Origin: Wenxinia marina DSM 24838
GTDB taxonomy: Bacteria > Pseudomonadota > Alphaproteobacteria > Rhodobacterales > Rhodobacteraceae
Reading direction: 5' to 3'
NCBI RefSeq assembly: GCF_000379485.1
Contig: NZ_KB902280.1
Span: forward strand, 1-64,000
DNA: 64,000 bases
The translations under genes and the position numbers were made by a program. This document shows positions 26,489-35,558 of the stretch, in pieces. Each line of letters begins with the position of its first letter. Position 1 is the stretch's first letter. The notes beneath the pieces were generated by a model that did no database searches, was not told the origin of the DNA, and worked only from the letters and a program-made list of their open reading frames with translations.

Positions 26489-27634
26489 ATGAGCCCCGTC
26501 GACCCCGCCGACCTCACCGCCCGCCTCATCCGCTGCCCCTCGGTCACGCCCGAGGAGGGCGGCGCGCTGACGCTGCTGGAGGAGGTGCTGACGGACGCCG
26601 GCTTCGCCTGCACCCGCGTGGACCGCGGCGGCACCGCCAACCTCTTCGCCCGGTGGGGCGACAGGGGCGCCGCCCGCAACTTCGGCTTCAACGGCCATAC
26701 CGACGTCGTGCCGGTCGGCGACCGCGCCGAATGGACCGCCGACCCCTTCGGCGCCGAGGAACGCGACGGCCACCTCTGGGGCCGCGGCGCCGTCGACATG
26801 AAGTCCGGCGTCGCCGCCTTCGCCGCCGCCGCCTGCGATTTCGTCCGCGACACGCCCCCGGACGGCGCCGTGATCCTCGCCATCACCGGCGACGAGGAAG
26901 GCGACGCGACCGACGGCACCACCGCGCTGCTGGACTGGATGGCGGCGCAGGGCGAGCGCATGGACGCCTGCCTCGTGGGCGAGCCGACCTGCCCCGAGAC
27001 CTTCGGCGAGATGATGAAGATCGGCCGCCGCGGCTCTCTGAACGCGCATGTCACGGTCACCGGCGTCCAGGGCCACTCCGCCTACCCGCACCGCGCGAGG
27101 AATCCGCTGCCCGCGATGGCGCGGCTGATGGACCGCCTCGCGTCGGAGACGCTGGACGAGGGGACCGACCATTTCGACCCCTCGACGCTGGCCGTCGTCA
27201 CCATCGACACCGGCAACCCGGCCACCAACGTGATCCCCCGCCAGACCCGCGCCACGATTAACATCCGCTTCAACGACCGCCACACCGGCGCCTCGCTGAC
27301 CGACTGGCTGCGGGAAGAGTGCGACCGCGTCGCGGGGGAGTTCGACGTGACCGTCGACCTCGCCGTGAAGGTCTCCGGCGAAGCCTTCCTCACCCCGCCC
27401 GGCCCCCTGTCCGACCTCGTCGCCGCCGCGGTAGAGGCCGAGACCGGCCTGCGCCCCGTCCTCTCCACGTCCGGCGGCACCTCCGACGCCCGCTTCGTCA
27501 GGGTGCACTGCCCGGTGGTGGAGTTCGGCCTCGTCGGCCGCGGCATGCACGGCGTCGACGAGAAGGTCGAGATCGCCCAGATCCACGCGCTGAAGGCGGT
27601 CTACGCCCGGGTGCTGCGGTCCTTCTTCGCCTGA
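26489..27634 (+). CDS. dapE: succinyl-diaminopimelate desuccinylase
   Basis: A 381-residue M20 metallopeptidase-fold enzyme that removes succinate from N-succinyl-LL-diaminopimelate in lysine and peptidoglycan synthesis. Zinc ligands and catalytic residues are visible: FNGHTDVVP (His70, Asp72), [22 protein letters not shown] (Glu136, Glu137) and [10 protein letters not shown]. The length is typical. The ATG at 26489 gives the standard N-terminus ([13 protein letters not shown]). A CTAG motif precedes it by about 10 bases; the 129-base gap before holds nothing else. Confidence 0.94.
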   Translation: MSPVDPADLTARLIRCPSVTPEEGGALTLLEEVLTDAGFACTRVDRGGTANLFARWGDRGAARNFGFNGHTDVVPVGDRAEWTADPFGAEERDGHLWGRGAVDMKSGVAAFAAAACDFVRDTPPDGAVILAITGDEEGDATDGTTALLDWMAAQGERMDACLVGEPTCPETFGEMMKIGRRGSLNAHVTVTGVQGHSAYPHRARNPLPAMARLMDRLASETLDEGTDHFDPSTLAVVTIDTGNPATNVIPRQTRATINIRFNDRHTGASLTDWLREECDRVAGEFDVTVDLAVKVSGEAFLTPPGPLSDLVAAAVEAETGLRPVLSTSGGTSDARFVRVHCPVVEFGLVGRGMHGVDEKVEIAQIHALKAVYARVLRSFFA

Positions 27635-27639
27635 CCCTG

Positions 27640-27708
27640 TTCCCCTATCTTGCTCCAAATACCTCCGGGGGGAATTGGCCGTCAGGCCAAGGGGGGCAGC
27701 GCCCCCTT
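27640..27708 (+). repeat. Rhodobacteraceae-style intergenic repeat (family R2), copy 1
   Basis: Starts CCCCTATCTTGCTCCAAATA then CCTCCGGGG, followed by two hairpins: TTGGCC-GTCA-GGCCAA (27675-27690) and GGGGGC-AGC-GCCCCC (27692-27706). It lies between dapE and rnr. A second copy is at 37149. I recall similar elements in other Rhodobacteraceae genomes; their function is not known to me. Confidence 0.7.
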
Positions 27709-27754
27709 CCGACGCCCGGTGACGCGCCCCGCCCCCCGTGCTAGGTGCGCCCCC

Positions 27755-30016
27755 ATGAGCGAGCTTCCCACCAAGGACGCGATCCTGAAATGGATCGCCG
27801 ACAATCCCGGCCTGACCGCCAAGCGCGACATCGCCAAGGCGTTCGGCATCAAGGGCGCGCTGCGGATCGAGCTGAAGCGCATGCTGAAGGAGATGGCCGA
27901 GGACGGTCACCTCGAGAAGAAGCGCCACGGCTACCGCGACCCCGAGAAGCTGCCGCCCGTCACCGTCCTGACCGTGCTGGCGCCGACCGCCGACGGCGAT
28001 CTCTACGCCAAGCCGATGGAATGGCACGGCGAGGGGGCGGAGCCCCGCATCCTGATCCTGCCGCGCGACGGGGACCCGGCGCTCACCGAGGGCGACCGCC
28101 TGCTCGGCCGCCTGACCGAGACGCCGGGCGAGGAGCAGGACTACACCGCCCGGATGATCCGCCGCATCGCCGCTGCGCCGAACCGGGTGCTCGGCGTCTA
28201 CCGCCGCGACGCCGAGGGCGGGCGCATCGTCCCGGTGCAAAAGGGCGAGGGCCGGCAATGGACCGTCGCCAAGGGCGCCGAGAACGGCGCCCGCGACGGC
28301 GAGCTGGTGGAGGCCGAGCAGGCCGGCCCCAAGGGCCGCCTCGGCCTGCCGAAGGCGCGGATCGTCCGCCGCCTCGGCGATCCGGCGGCGCCGAAATCCG
28401 TATCGCTCATCGCGATCCACGAGCACGGCATCCCCGACGCCTTCCCGCAGGACGTGCTGGACGAGGCCGACGCGGCGAAGCCGGTGGGTCTGAAGGGGCG
28501 CGAGGACCTGCAGGACATCGACCTGCTGACCATCGACCCCGAGGACGCCCGCGACCGCGACGACGCGGTCCTCGCGCTGCCCGACGACGAGGCGACGAAC
28601 CCCGGCGGCTTCGTCCTCTGGGTCGCCATCGCCGACGTGGCGGCCTACGTCCGCCCCGGCTCCGCCCTCGACCGCGAGGCGCGGCTGCGGGGAAACTCCA
28701 CCTACTTCCCCGACCGGGTGGTGCCGATGCTGCCCGACCGGCTGTCCGGCGACCTCTGCTCGCTGCACCAGGACGTGCCGCGGGCGGTGATCGCGGTGCG
28801 GATGCGGATCAACGCGGCGGGCGAGAAGATCGGCCACGACTTCCACCGCGGCCTCATGCGCTCGCGCGGGTCGCTCGCCTACCGCGAGGTGCAGGCGGCG
28901 CTGGACGGCGCCCCGTCCGACCGGACCGAGCCGCTGCTGCCGACCCTGCGCACCCTCTACGACGCCTACGCCGCGCTCCGCCGCGCGCGCGAGTCGCGCC
29001 AGCCCCTCGACCTCGACCTGCCCGAGCGGCGGATCGAGCTGGACGAGCAGGGCAACGTCACCTCCGTCGCCTTCAAGGAGCGGCTGGACGCGCACCGGCT
29101 GATCGAGGAGTTCATGGTCCTCGCCAACGTCGCCGCCGCCGAGACGCTGGTGGCGAAGAAGACGCCGCTGCTCTTCCGCGTCCACGAGGAGCCGGACCCC
29201 GAGCGGCTGGAGGCGCTTCGCGAGGTGGCCGAGGCGTCGGGCCTGACGCTGGCCAAGGGGCAGGTGCTGAAGACGGCTCACCTGAACCGGCTTCTGTCGC
29301 AGGCCGAGGGCACGGACGAGGCGGAGCTCATCAACATGGCGACCCTCCGCGCCATGACGCAGGCCTACTATAACCCCGAGAACTTCGGCCATTTCGGCCT
29401 GGCGCTGCGCAACTACGCGCACTTCACCTCGCCGATCCGCCGCTACTCCGACCTGATCGTGCACCGCGCGCTCATCAGCGCTCACAAGTGGGGCGACGAC
29501 GGCCTGTCGGCCGAGGACGAGGACACGCTGGAGCGGACGGCCGAACTGATCTCGCAGACCGAGCGGCGCTCGATGGCGGCGGAGCGGGACACGGTGGACC
29601 GCTACCTCGCCGCCTACCTCGCCGACCGGATCGGGACCGAGATCGGCGGCCGCGTCGCCGGCATCTCCCGCGCCGGCCTCTTCGTGAAGCTCGACGGGAC
29701 GGGCGCCGACGCGCTGGTCCCGATGAGCCGGATCGGCGGCGAATACTGGCACTACGACCGCGACAGCCAGAGCCTGATGGGCGCGGACAGCGGCACGGTC
29801 ATCACGATCGGCCAGCGCGCGCTGGTGCGGCTGGAAGAGGCCGCGCCGGTCTCCGGCGGGCTGATCGCCGAGCTGCTGACGCTCGACGACGCGGCGGTCG
29901 GCCGGGGTCCGGCGAAGGGCCGCGGCAAGGGCCGCCCGCCCCGCCGGCCCGGCGAGGCGAAGCGCAAGAAGGGCGTCAGGGACCGCAAGGTCCGGCGCAG
30001 CCGGACGCGGCACTAG
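27755..30016 (+). CDS. rnr: ribonuclease R
   Basis: A 753-residue processive 3'-5' exoribonuclease. In order: an N-terminal winged-helix region (about 1-66), cold-shock domains, the RNB catalytic domain beginning with TIDPEDARDRDDAV near residue 258 (metal-binding aspartates) with TSPIRRYSDLIVHR later, an S1 domain (about 620-710, GGRVAGISRAGLFVKLDG), and a very basic tail rich in Arg and Lys. It degrades structured RNA. The start at 27755 is the first ATG with the family N-terminus. Confidence 0.95.
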   Translation: MSELPTKDAILKWIADNPGLTAKRDIAKAFGIKGALRIELKRMLKEMAEDGHLEKKRHGYRDPEKLPPVTVLTVLAPTADGDLYAKPMEWHGEGAEPRILILPRDGDPALTEGDRLLGRLTETPGEEQDYTARMIRRIAAAPNRVLGVYRRDAEGGRIVPVQKGEGRQWTVAKGAENGARDGELVEAEQAGPKGRLGLPKARIVRRLGDPAAPKSVSLIAIHEHGIPDAFPQDVLDEADAAKPVGLKGREDLQDIDLLTIDPEDARDRDDAVLALPDDEATNPGGFVLWVAIADVAAYVRPGSALDREARLRGNSTYFPDRVVPMLPDRLSGDLCSLHQDVPRAVIAVRMRINAAGEKIGHDFHRGLMRSRGSLAYREVQAALDGAPSDRTEPLLPTLRTLYDAYAALRRARESRQPLDLDLPERRIELDEQGNVTSVAFKERLDAHRLIEEFMVLANVAAAETLVAKKTPLLFRVHEEPDPERLEALREVAEASGLTLAKGQVLKTAHLNRLLSQAEGTDEAELINMATLRAMTQAYYNPENFGHFGLALRNYAHFTSPIRRYSDLIVHRALISAHKWGDDGLSAEDEDTLERTAELISQTERRSMAAERDTVDRYLAAYLADRIGTEIGGRVAGISRAGLFVKLDGTGADALVPMSRIGGEYWHYDRDSQSLMGADSGTVITIGQRALVRLEEAAPVSGGLIAELLTLDDAAVGRGPAKGRGKGRPPRRPGEAKRKKGVRDRKVRRSRTRH

Positions 30017-30029
30017 GGTGTCCCGGCCC

Positions 30030-30185
30030 ATGCGCACCTTTCTCGTCCTTGCCGGCCTTCTCGCGGGCCTCATCGTTCTGAGCATGATCCTTCTGAACCT
30101 CTTCGGCCTCGACGGTCGCATCGCGACCGGGATCGTCGCAGGCGTCGCCCTCGTCGCGGGGATCGTGGCGATGAGGCGCGGCTGA
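30030..30185 (+). CDS. small two-helix membrane protein
   Basis: A 51-residue protein with two hydrophobic helices (LVLAGLLAGLIVLSMILLNL and ATGIVAGVALVAGIVA) joined by a short GLDGR turn and ending MRRG. It starts 13 bases after rnr and is probably co-transcribed. The positive-inside ends and clean hydrophobic pattern argue for a real gene despite the weak ribosome site. No function can be assigned. Confidence 0.55.
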   Translation: MRTFLVLAGLLAGLIVLSMILLNLFGLDGRIATGIVAGVALVAGIVAMRRG

Positions 30186-30288
30186 CCGGGCCGAGGCGGC
30201 GTTCCGCCCGCCGCCCCCGCCGGCCCTTTCGTCCCCCTGCCCCGCCGCGCTAGGCTCGCCCCGAGGCAGAACACGAGTGGAGACGGTC

Positions 30289-31533
30289 ATGGCGGTCAAT
30301 CTGCGCAAGGGCGCGTTCCTGATGGCGGCGCTGGCGCTCGTCGCATCCTGCGGCGGCGCGCCGATGTCGCAGCCGTCCTCGACGGCCCCGGCCCCCGCCC
30401 CGGTGGTGCAGGCGACGCCCGCCCAGACCGCCGCCTTCCGCGAGTGGACCGCCGGCTTCCGGCCGCGTGCGCTGAACGCCGGCATCTCCGCCGCCACGTT
30501 CGACCGCGCCTTCGCGAACGCGGACTACCGCCCCGACGTGATCGACAGCCAGCGCAACCAGCCCGAGTTCAGTCGCACCCTGCGCCAGTATCTCGGCAAC
30601 GCCGTCACCGACACCCGCATCGCCGAGGGGCAGCGGATGCTGTCGCAGTACGCCGGCCTGCTGTCCGAGATCGAGGCGCGCTACAACGTCGACCGCGAGG
30701 TCGTCGTCGCCATCTGGGGCCTGGAGAGCCAGTACGGCGCCCGCCGCGGCACCATACCCACGGTGGACGCGCTGGCGACGCTGGCGATGGCCGGCTCGCG
30801 GTCGTCCTTCTTCGCCGAGCAGCTGGTCGCGGCGCTGCGCATCCTGCAGAACGGCGACGTCACGCCAGAGAGGATGACCGGCAGCTGGGCCGGCGCGATG
30901 GGGCACACGCAGTTCATCCCGACCTCGTACCAGTCGCTCGCCGCCGACTTCCGCGGCGACGGACGGCGCGACATCTGGTCTGACGACCCCACCGACGCGC
31001 TCGCCTCCACCGCCCGCTACCTGCAGAACTCCGGCTGGCAACGCGGGCGGCCGTGGGGGATCGAGGTGCGGGTGCCGGACGGCGCCTCCACCGGCGGCAG
31101 CGCCAGCCCCGACGCCTGGGCGGCGCGCGGCATCGTGGCGGCCGACGGGCGGTCGATCCCGAACTACGGCAGCGCCGAGATCCTGCGCCCCGACGGCGCC
31201 TCCGGCCCCGCCTTCATGATCTTCCGCAATGCCGAGGCGATCCGCCGCTACAACAACGCCGCCGCCTACGTGGTGGCGGTCGGCTACCTCAGCGACCGGC
31301 TGAAGGGCGGCGCGCCGTTCCAGACGGTCTGGCCCGCCGGCGAGCGCGCGCTGACCGAGCCGGAGCGGATGGAGATCCAGCGCCGCCTCGCCTCCGCCGG
31401 CTACTACTCGGACGAGATCGACGGGCGGCTGGGTCCGGCGACGCTCGCCGCGATCCGGGCGTGGCAGCAGGCGAACGGCCAGACGGTGACGGGCGACCCG
31501 TCGCTGGCCCTTCTGCGGGCGCTTGGGGGGTAA
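30289..31533 (+). CDS. mltB: lytic murein transglycosylase (MltB family) with peptidoglycan-binding domain
   Basis: A 414-residue lipoprotein: signal peptide with lipobox LVASC at about residue 21, a Pro/Ala-rich linker, an SLT_2 catalytic domain with the acid in IWGLESQYGA (Glu146) and GAMGHTQFIPTSY, and a C-terminal peptidoglycan-binding domain (IQRRLASAGYYSDEIDGRLG). It cleaves glycan strands to anhydromuramic ends. The ATG at 30289 is preferred because GTGGAG lies at the right distance; a GTG at 30277 is possible. TAGGCT lies 33-38 bases upstream. Confidence 0.9.
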   Translation: MAVNLRKGAFLMAALALVASCGGAPMSQPSSTAPAPAPVVQATPAQTAAFREWTAGFRPRALNAGISAATFDRAFANADYRPDVIDSQRNQPEFSRTLRQYLGNAVTDTRIAEGQRMLSQYAGLLSEIEARYNVDREVVVAIWGLESQYGARRGTIPTVDALATLAMAGSRSSFFAEQLVAALRILQNGDVTPERMTGSWAGAMGHTQFIPTSYQSLAADFRGDGRRDIWSDDPTDALASTARYLQNSGWQRGRPWGIEVRVPDGASTGGSASPDAWAARGIVAADGRSIPNYGSAEILRPDGASGPAFMIFRNAEAIRRYNNAAAYVVAVGYLSDRLKGGAPFQTVWPAGERALTEPERMEIQRRLASAGYYSDEIDGRLGPATLAAIRAWQQANGQTVTGDPSLALLRALGG

Positions 31534-31555
31534 GGGGCGACGGGCAGGGAACCGG

Positions 31556-31583
31556 CTGCAATCGGCTTGAAGCGCCAACTCGA
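31556..31583 (+). repeat. left direct repeat flanking the 31.6-31.85 kb island
   Basis: GCTGCAATCGGCTTGAAGCG then CCAACTCG, resembling 31845-31874 in the same orientation (about 20 of the first 26 bases). The two enclose the R3 unit. Confidence 0.45.
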
Positions 31584-31660
31584 CACTGGCGTCGAACGCG
31601 CGTTCCACGTCCATGCGAGCCTGATCCGTGCCCTCAGGCTCCCAGCCGTGACGACCCCGC

Positions 31661-31826
31661 CCCGCCCGGAATCAGCCGCGCAAGCGGCTTGGGCAGCGGC
31701 TGGCCGCCCCCCCGCCAGCCGCTTCGGTGAGGTTCGTGCGCGCCGGCGAGGTCATCCGGTGCGGCGCAACAAAGCGCGTATCATGACCGTCGGGAGCCGC
31801 TGACCGCGGCCACCCGCTGCCCTCCG
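31661..31826 (-). repeat. degenerate repeat unit R3, copy 3 (inverted)
   Basis: Matches the reverse complement of 6330-6497: one end CCCGCCCGGAAT with GGGCAGCGGCTGGCCGCC, the other GGGAGCCGCTGACCGCGGCC. Nothing else is seen in the 339-base gap 31534-31872 after mltB. Confidence 0.65.
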
Positions 31827-31844
31827 TCGCTCTGCGCCTATCCA

Positions 31845-31874
31845 GCTCCAATCGGCCTGAAGGGGCGCCCATTC
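31845..31874 (+). repeat. right direct repeat flanking the 31.6-31.85 kb island
   Basis: GCTCCAATCGGCCTGAAGGG then GCGCCCATTC; partner of 31556-31583. It overlaps the last bases of the convergent secreted-protein gene. Confidence 0.45.
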
Positions 31875-32358
31875 ACTCCACCGCGCAGGTGTCGCGCCCG
31901 GCGCAGGCCGTCACCGCCGCCACCTGCTCCTCCGTCGGCGCGACGAACGTCCAGAACCCGCACGGGTCGGCCAGGATCTGCGGCACGCCGTCCTCGCCCA
32001 CCCGGGCGAAGGCCAGCACCTCGGCCCCGCTGGACAGCTGACCGCACCACGGACCCGCGCACTCCTCCACCACCTCGACGGCCGAGGCGTAGGGGGTCGT
32101 GAACCCGTCCGCGGCGAGGGACATCCCCTCGAACCGGCCTTCGGTCCGGAACGTCTCGTCCGGCGGGCCGTCGGTCATGACCAGCCGGTCTGGCCACGCC
32201 GCGTCGAAGGAGAGCGTGCCGAGGAGGACGACGTAGCTCTCCTCCGCCGCGTCTGCGGTGCCGTAGGTCCGGGTAGGATTCGGCGGCAGGCAGGACAGGG
32301 CCGACGCCGGAAGGGGCGCGAGGGCGCCGAGGAGAAGGGCGAGACAGGAGACGCGCAT
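31873..32358 (-). CDS. secreted protein of unknown function with several cysteines
   Basis: A 161-residue protein with signal peptide (MRVSCLALLLGALAPLPASA) and a mature part with six cysteines, including SCLPPNPTRTY, EECAGPWCGQL, ADPCGFW and CAGRDTC. The spacing suggests a disulfide-bonded periplasmic domain. The frame is open further upstream, but the ATG at 32358 gives the signal peptide and has GGAG upstream. It is downstream of rppH in the same direction, separated by 166 bases without other features. Confidence 0.72.
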   Translation of the reverse strand: MRVSCLALLLGALAPLPASALSCLPPNPTRTYGTADAAEESYVVLLGTLSFDAAWPDRLVMTDGPPDETFRTEGRFEGMSLAADGFTTPYASAVEVVEECAGPWCGQLSSGAEVLAFARVGEDGVPQILADPCGFWTFVAPTEEQVAAVTACAGRDTCAVE

Positions 32359-32524
32359 GGGTGAACTCCGGGATGCAACGTGTGGGGCCGGTATCGTCCC
32401 CGGCGCTCCGCTAGACCATATCACGACGCTCGCGCGGGCCGGTGATCGGATGGCGGCGCCGGCGCAGAGGCCGATGTCGCGGACGGGCACCGGGGCAGCT
32501 TCATCGTCGCCGGCCACCGCCGGA

Positions 32525-33007
32525 TCAGATGGCCGGCCCCAGTTCTGCCAGCGCGGCCTCGTAGACGCCGCGCTTGAACGGCACGATCAGCGCCAGCGCC
32601 TCGTCCGGCGCGACCCAGCGCCAGGACGAGAATTCGGGGTGCGCGGTCTGAAGGTCGATCTCGTCGTCGGTGCCAAGGAACCGCATCAGCACCCAGTGCT
32701 GCGACTGGCCGCGATAGCGCCCCTTGAACGCCTTGCCGATCAGCTCGGCCGGCAGGTCGTAGGTCACGGGCTTCTCCGTCACCGCCTCGATCCGGACCCG
32801 GGCGGCGGGGAGGCCGATCTCCTCCTCCAGCTCGCGCAGGGCGGCGGTGGGCACGTCCTCGCCCTCGTCGATCCCGCCCTGCGGCATCTGCCAGGCGGGC
32901 TCGTCCATGTCGGCGCGCTGCCCGACGAAGACGCGGCCCCGTCCGTCCGCCAGCATCACGCCGACGCAGGGGCGGTAGGGCAGCGCCGCGGCCTCGTCCG
33001 GTGTCAC
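32525..33007 (-). CDS. rppH: RNA pyrophosphohydrolase
   Basis: A 160-residue Nudix hydrolase that removes pyrophosphate from mRNA 5' ends and so starts decay. The Nudix box [20 protein letters not shown] is complete (starting near residue 44), and [17 protein letters not shown] and [10 protein letters not shown] are typical of RppH. It starts at a GTG that overlaps the ctpA stop codon (GTGA), so its translation is coupled to ctpA. Confidence 0.93.
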   Translation of the reverse strand: MTPDEAAALPYRPCVGVMLADGRGRVFVGQRADMDEPAWQMPQGGIDEGEDVPTAALRELEEEIGLPAARVRIEAVTEKPVTYDLPAELIGKAFKGRYRGQSQHWVLMRFLGTDDEIDLQTAHPEFSSWRWVAPDEALALIVPFKRGVYEAALAELGPAI

Positions 33008-34380
33008 TGGTCGGCCGCCGCCTCGGCCCGCTGCTGCATCGGCGCGTTGACCTGCGGCCCCAGCGCCGACAGCCCCTTCAGGATGTCGATCGCATAGGCG
33101 AGCTGGTAGTCCTCTTCCCGCAGCGCGGCGGACGCCTCGGCCCGGTCACGCTCTTCCTCGAGAAGCCGCAGCTCGTCCTCGGAGAGCGAGTCGTTGTCCA
33201 GTGCGCCGCGCAGGTCCGCCTCGGAGCGGAAGATCGGCGTCGCCGCCTCGTCCTCGGCATCCTCGTCCACCGGTGCCGGCCGGGGTTGTGCGACCAGGAT
33301 GTCGGGCGCGATGCCCAGCGCCTGGATCGACCGGCCGGACGGCGTGTAGTAGCGCGCCGTCGTCAGCCGCATCGCGGCGTCCCCGCGCAGCGGCATGACC
33401 GTCTGGACCGAGCCCTTGCCGAACGACTGCTCGCCCACCACGATCGCGCGGCGGTGGTCCTGAAGGGCGCCGGCCACGATCTCGGACGCCGAGGCGGAGC
33501 CGCCGTTGATGAGCACCACGATCGGCAGCCCCTCGATCAGGTCTCCGGGCGTCGCGTTGTAGCGGTCGCCGTCCTCGGGGTCGCGGCCGCGGGTCGACAC
33601 GATCTCGCCCGCGTCGAGGAAGGCGTCGGCCACGTAGACCGCCTGGTTCAGCAGGCCGCCGGGGTTGTTGCGCAGATCGAGGACGATGCCGTTGATGTTC
33701 TCGATGCCGCCGGCGGCGTCGATCTGCTCGGCCAGGCTCTCCTGCATGTTGGGGAAGGTCTGGTCCGAGAAGGTGGTGATCCGCAGGACGACGGTGTGCC
33801 CCTCGGTCCGGGCGCGCACCGCCTGCAGGCGGATCGTGTCGCGGATCAGGCTCACGTCGAACGCCTCTTCCTCGCCCTCGCGGACGATGGTGATGACGAT
33901 CTCGCTGCCCACGGGCCCGCGCATCATCTCGACCGCTTCGTCGAGCGTGAGGCCGAGGACCGACTCGCCGTCGACGGCGGTGATGAAGTCGCCCGCCTCG
34001 ATGCCCGCGGCGTCGGCCGGGGTGCCGTCCATCGGCGAGACGACCTTCACCCAGCCCTCTTCCTGCGTGACCTCGATGCCGAGGCCGCCGAACTCGCCCC
34101 TCGTCTGCACCCGCATCGCGGCGGCGTCCTCGGTCGAGAGATAACCTGAATGGGGGTCGAGAGAGGTGAGCATGCCGTTGATCGCCGCCTCGATCAGCTC
34201 GCTCTCGTCGACCTCCTCGACGTACTGGGCGCGGATGCGCTCGAAGATGTCGCCGAACAGGTCGAGCTGCTCGTACACGCTGGACGACTGCTCCTGCGCC
34301 AGCAGCGGGCCGGCGACCTGGGTGGTCGCCACGAGGCCGAGGACCACGCCGCCCGCGGCGGCCATCAAGAACTTGCGCAT
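33004..34380 (-). CDS. ctpA: carboxyl-terminal processing protease (S41)
   Basis: A 458-residue periplasmic protease with an N-terminal signal sequence ([20 protein letters not shown]), a PDZ domain ([31 protein letters not shown]) and the S41 catalytic domain with the serine in [14 protein letters not shown] and the lysine in [11 protein letters not shown] charged C-terminal extension follows. The ATG at 34380 has a GGGGAGA ribosome site; the frame is open a little further up but without a site. It is downstream of envC, the usual alphaproteobacterial order. Confidence 0.93.
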   Translation of the reverse strand: MRKFLMAAAGGVVLGLVATTQVAGPLLAQEQSSSVYEQLDLFGDIFERIRAQYVEEVDESELIEAAINGMLTSLDPHSGYLSTEDAAAMRVQTRGEFGGLGIEVTQEEGWVKVVSPMDGTPADAAGIEAGDFITAVDGESVLGLTLDEAVEMMRGPVGSEIVITIVREGEEEAFDVSLIRDTIRLQAVRARTEGHTVVLRITTFSDQTFPNMQESLAEQIDAAGGIENINGIVLDLRNNPGGLLNQAVYVADAFLDAGEIVSTRGRDPEDGDRYNATPGDLIEGLPIVVLINGGSASASEIVAGALQDHRRAIVVGEQSFGKGSVQTVMPLRGDAAMRLTTARYYTPSGRSIQALGIAPDILVAQPRPAPVDEDAEDEAATPIFRSEADLRGALDNDSLSEDELRLLEEERDRAEASAALREEDYQLAYAIDILKGLSALGPQVNAPMQQRAEAAADQ

Positions 34381-34427
34381 GTCTGCTCTCCCCTCGAAGG
34401 CGGCGCCGCGTTCCCGGCGCCCGCCCG

Positions 34428-35558
34428 TCACTGCCCGATGTCGAACCAGCCCGCCGGGTCCACCGGCGCCTGCCCTTCGCGCACTTCCAGATACAGGGTT
34501 TCGGACCGGTTGGCACCGCCACCTGCCCGCGTTTCAGTCAATATCGCGTCAACGCCCGGCGTCTCGCCGCCCATCAGGCCGATCGGCGCGCCCTCCGGCA
34601 CCACCTGTCCCGCCTCGCCGAAACTCTCGGCCAGTCCGGCGAAGATCATCAGGACGTCCGGCGCAGGTTCGAGGATCAGCACGTTGCCGTAGTCGAGGAG
34701 CGGGCCGCGGAAGCGGATCGTCGCGGCGGCGGGACTCGTCACGAGCGCCCGCGGCGGCGTGGCGACGATGATCCCGGGCCGCTGGACGCCCGAGGCGTCG
34801 GCCTCGCCGGCGCCGCGGATCACCCGGCCCTCCACCGGCAGACGCAGGGTGCCCTTCCGCTGGGTCGCGTCGGGGATGATGTTGCGCAGTTCGCGGTCCA
34901 CCGTCTCGGCGAGGCCGCCGGCGAAGGCGTCCAGCGTCTCGGTCGACGCGACGAGGAGAGCGGTCCGGACCGGATCCTCGGTGAAGCGGCGGGGCAGGTC
35001 CTCGCGGTTCTGCGCCGCCTCGGCCAGCGCCGCCCGCGCCTCCTGCGCGCCTTCCAGACCCTCGGCCAGCGTGCCGGCCGCCGAATCCTGCAGCGCCCGC
35101 AGCTCGGACAGTTCCTGCAGGTCCTCCTTCAGCGCATCCACGCGGGCCTGGATCGCCGGTGCCACGTCGGCGGCCAGCAGGCCGCCCCGGGCCGTGCCCA
35201 GCGGCCCGTTCGGATGCAGCAGCAGCATCGGCGCCGGCGCCCGCGCCATCGTCTGCAACGTGGCGAGCAGTTCCGACAGATCCTCCTCCTGCCCCGCCAG
35301 CTCGGCCTCCAGCGACTGCTGGCGGATCGCCACCCGGCGCAGGCCCTCGCGCAGGGCGGTCAGCCCCTCCTCGTAGGCGCGGACCGTCTCGCTCAGCGCC
35401 TCGATCCGCTCGGTCGCGCCCTCGCCCGCGCCGGCCAGACGCTCGCCCGCCGCCGCCAGCCGCTCGGCCGCGTCGCGGGCGGCCGCGGCGGTATCCACCT
35501 CGGCCAGCGCCGGCAGCGTCAACAAGACAGCGGCGCCCGCCGCGAGCAGGCGCCTCAT
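34428..35558 (-). CDS. envC: murein hydrolase activator EnvC-like protein
   Basis: A 376-residue exported protein: signal peptide (MRRLLAAGAAVLLTLPALA), a long coiled-coil region (about 25-230) rich in Ala, Glu, Leu and Arg, and a C-terminal LytM/M23-like domain (LDYGNVLILEPAPDVLMIFA, WFDIGQ end). The zinc-binding histidines of active M23 peptidases are absent (FAG where HxH is expected), as in EnvC, which activates amidases instead of cutting peptidoglycan. The start overlaps the gpmI stop (ATGA). Confidence 0.87.
   Translation of the reverse strand: MRRLLAAGAAVLLTLPALAEVDTAAAARDAAERLAAAGERLAGAGEGATERIEALSETVRAYEEGLTALREGLRRVAIRQQSLEAELAGQEEDLSELLATLQTMARAPAPMLLLHPNGPLGTARGGLLAADVAPAIQARVDALKEDLQELSELRALQDSAAGTLAEGLEGAQEARAALAEAAQNREDLPRRFTEDPVRTALLVASTETLDAFAGGLAETVDRELRNIIPDATQRKGTLRLPVEGRVIRGAGEADASGVQRPGIIVATPPRALVTSPAAATIRFRGPLLDYGNVLILEPAPDVLMIFAGLAESFGEAGQVVPEGAPIGLMGGETPGVDAILTETRAGGGANRSETLYLEVREGQAPVDPAGWFDIGQ

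Noticed and set aside
26480-30274. Long minus-strand frame opposite dapE and rnr
   Set aside because: Same antisense effect; dapE and rnr on the plus strand are unmistakable.
31567-31803. A small protein-coding gene after mltB
   Set aside because: The frame lies in repeat R3 and its direct-repeat border, with no ribosome site and no coding-type third-position bias.
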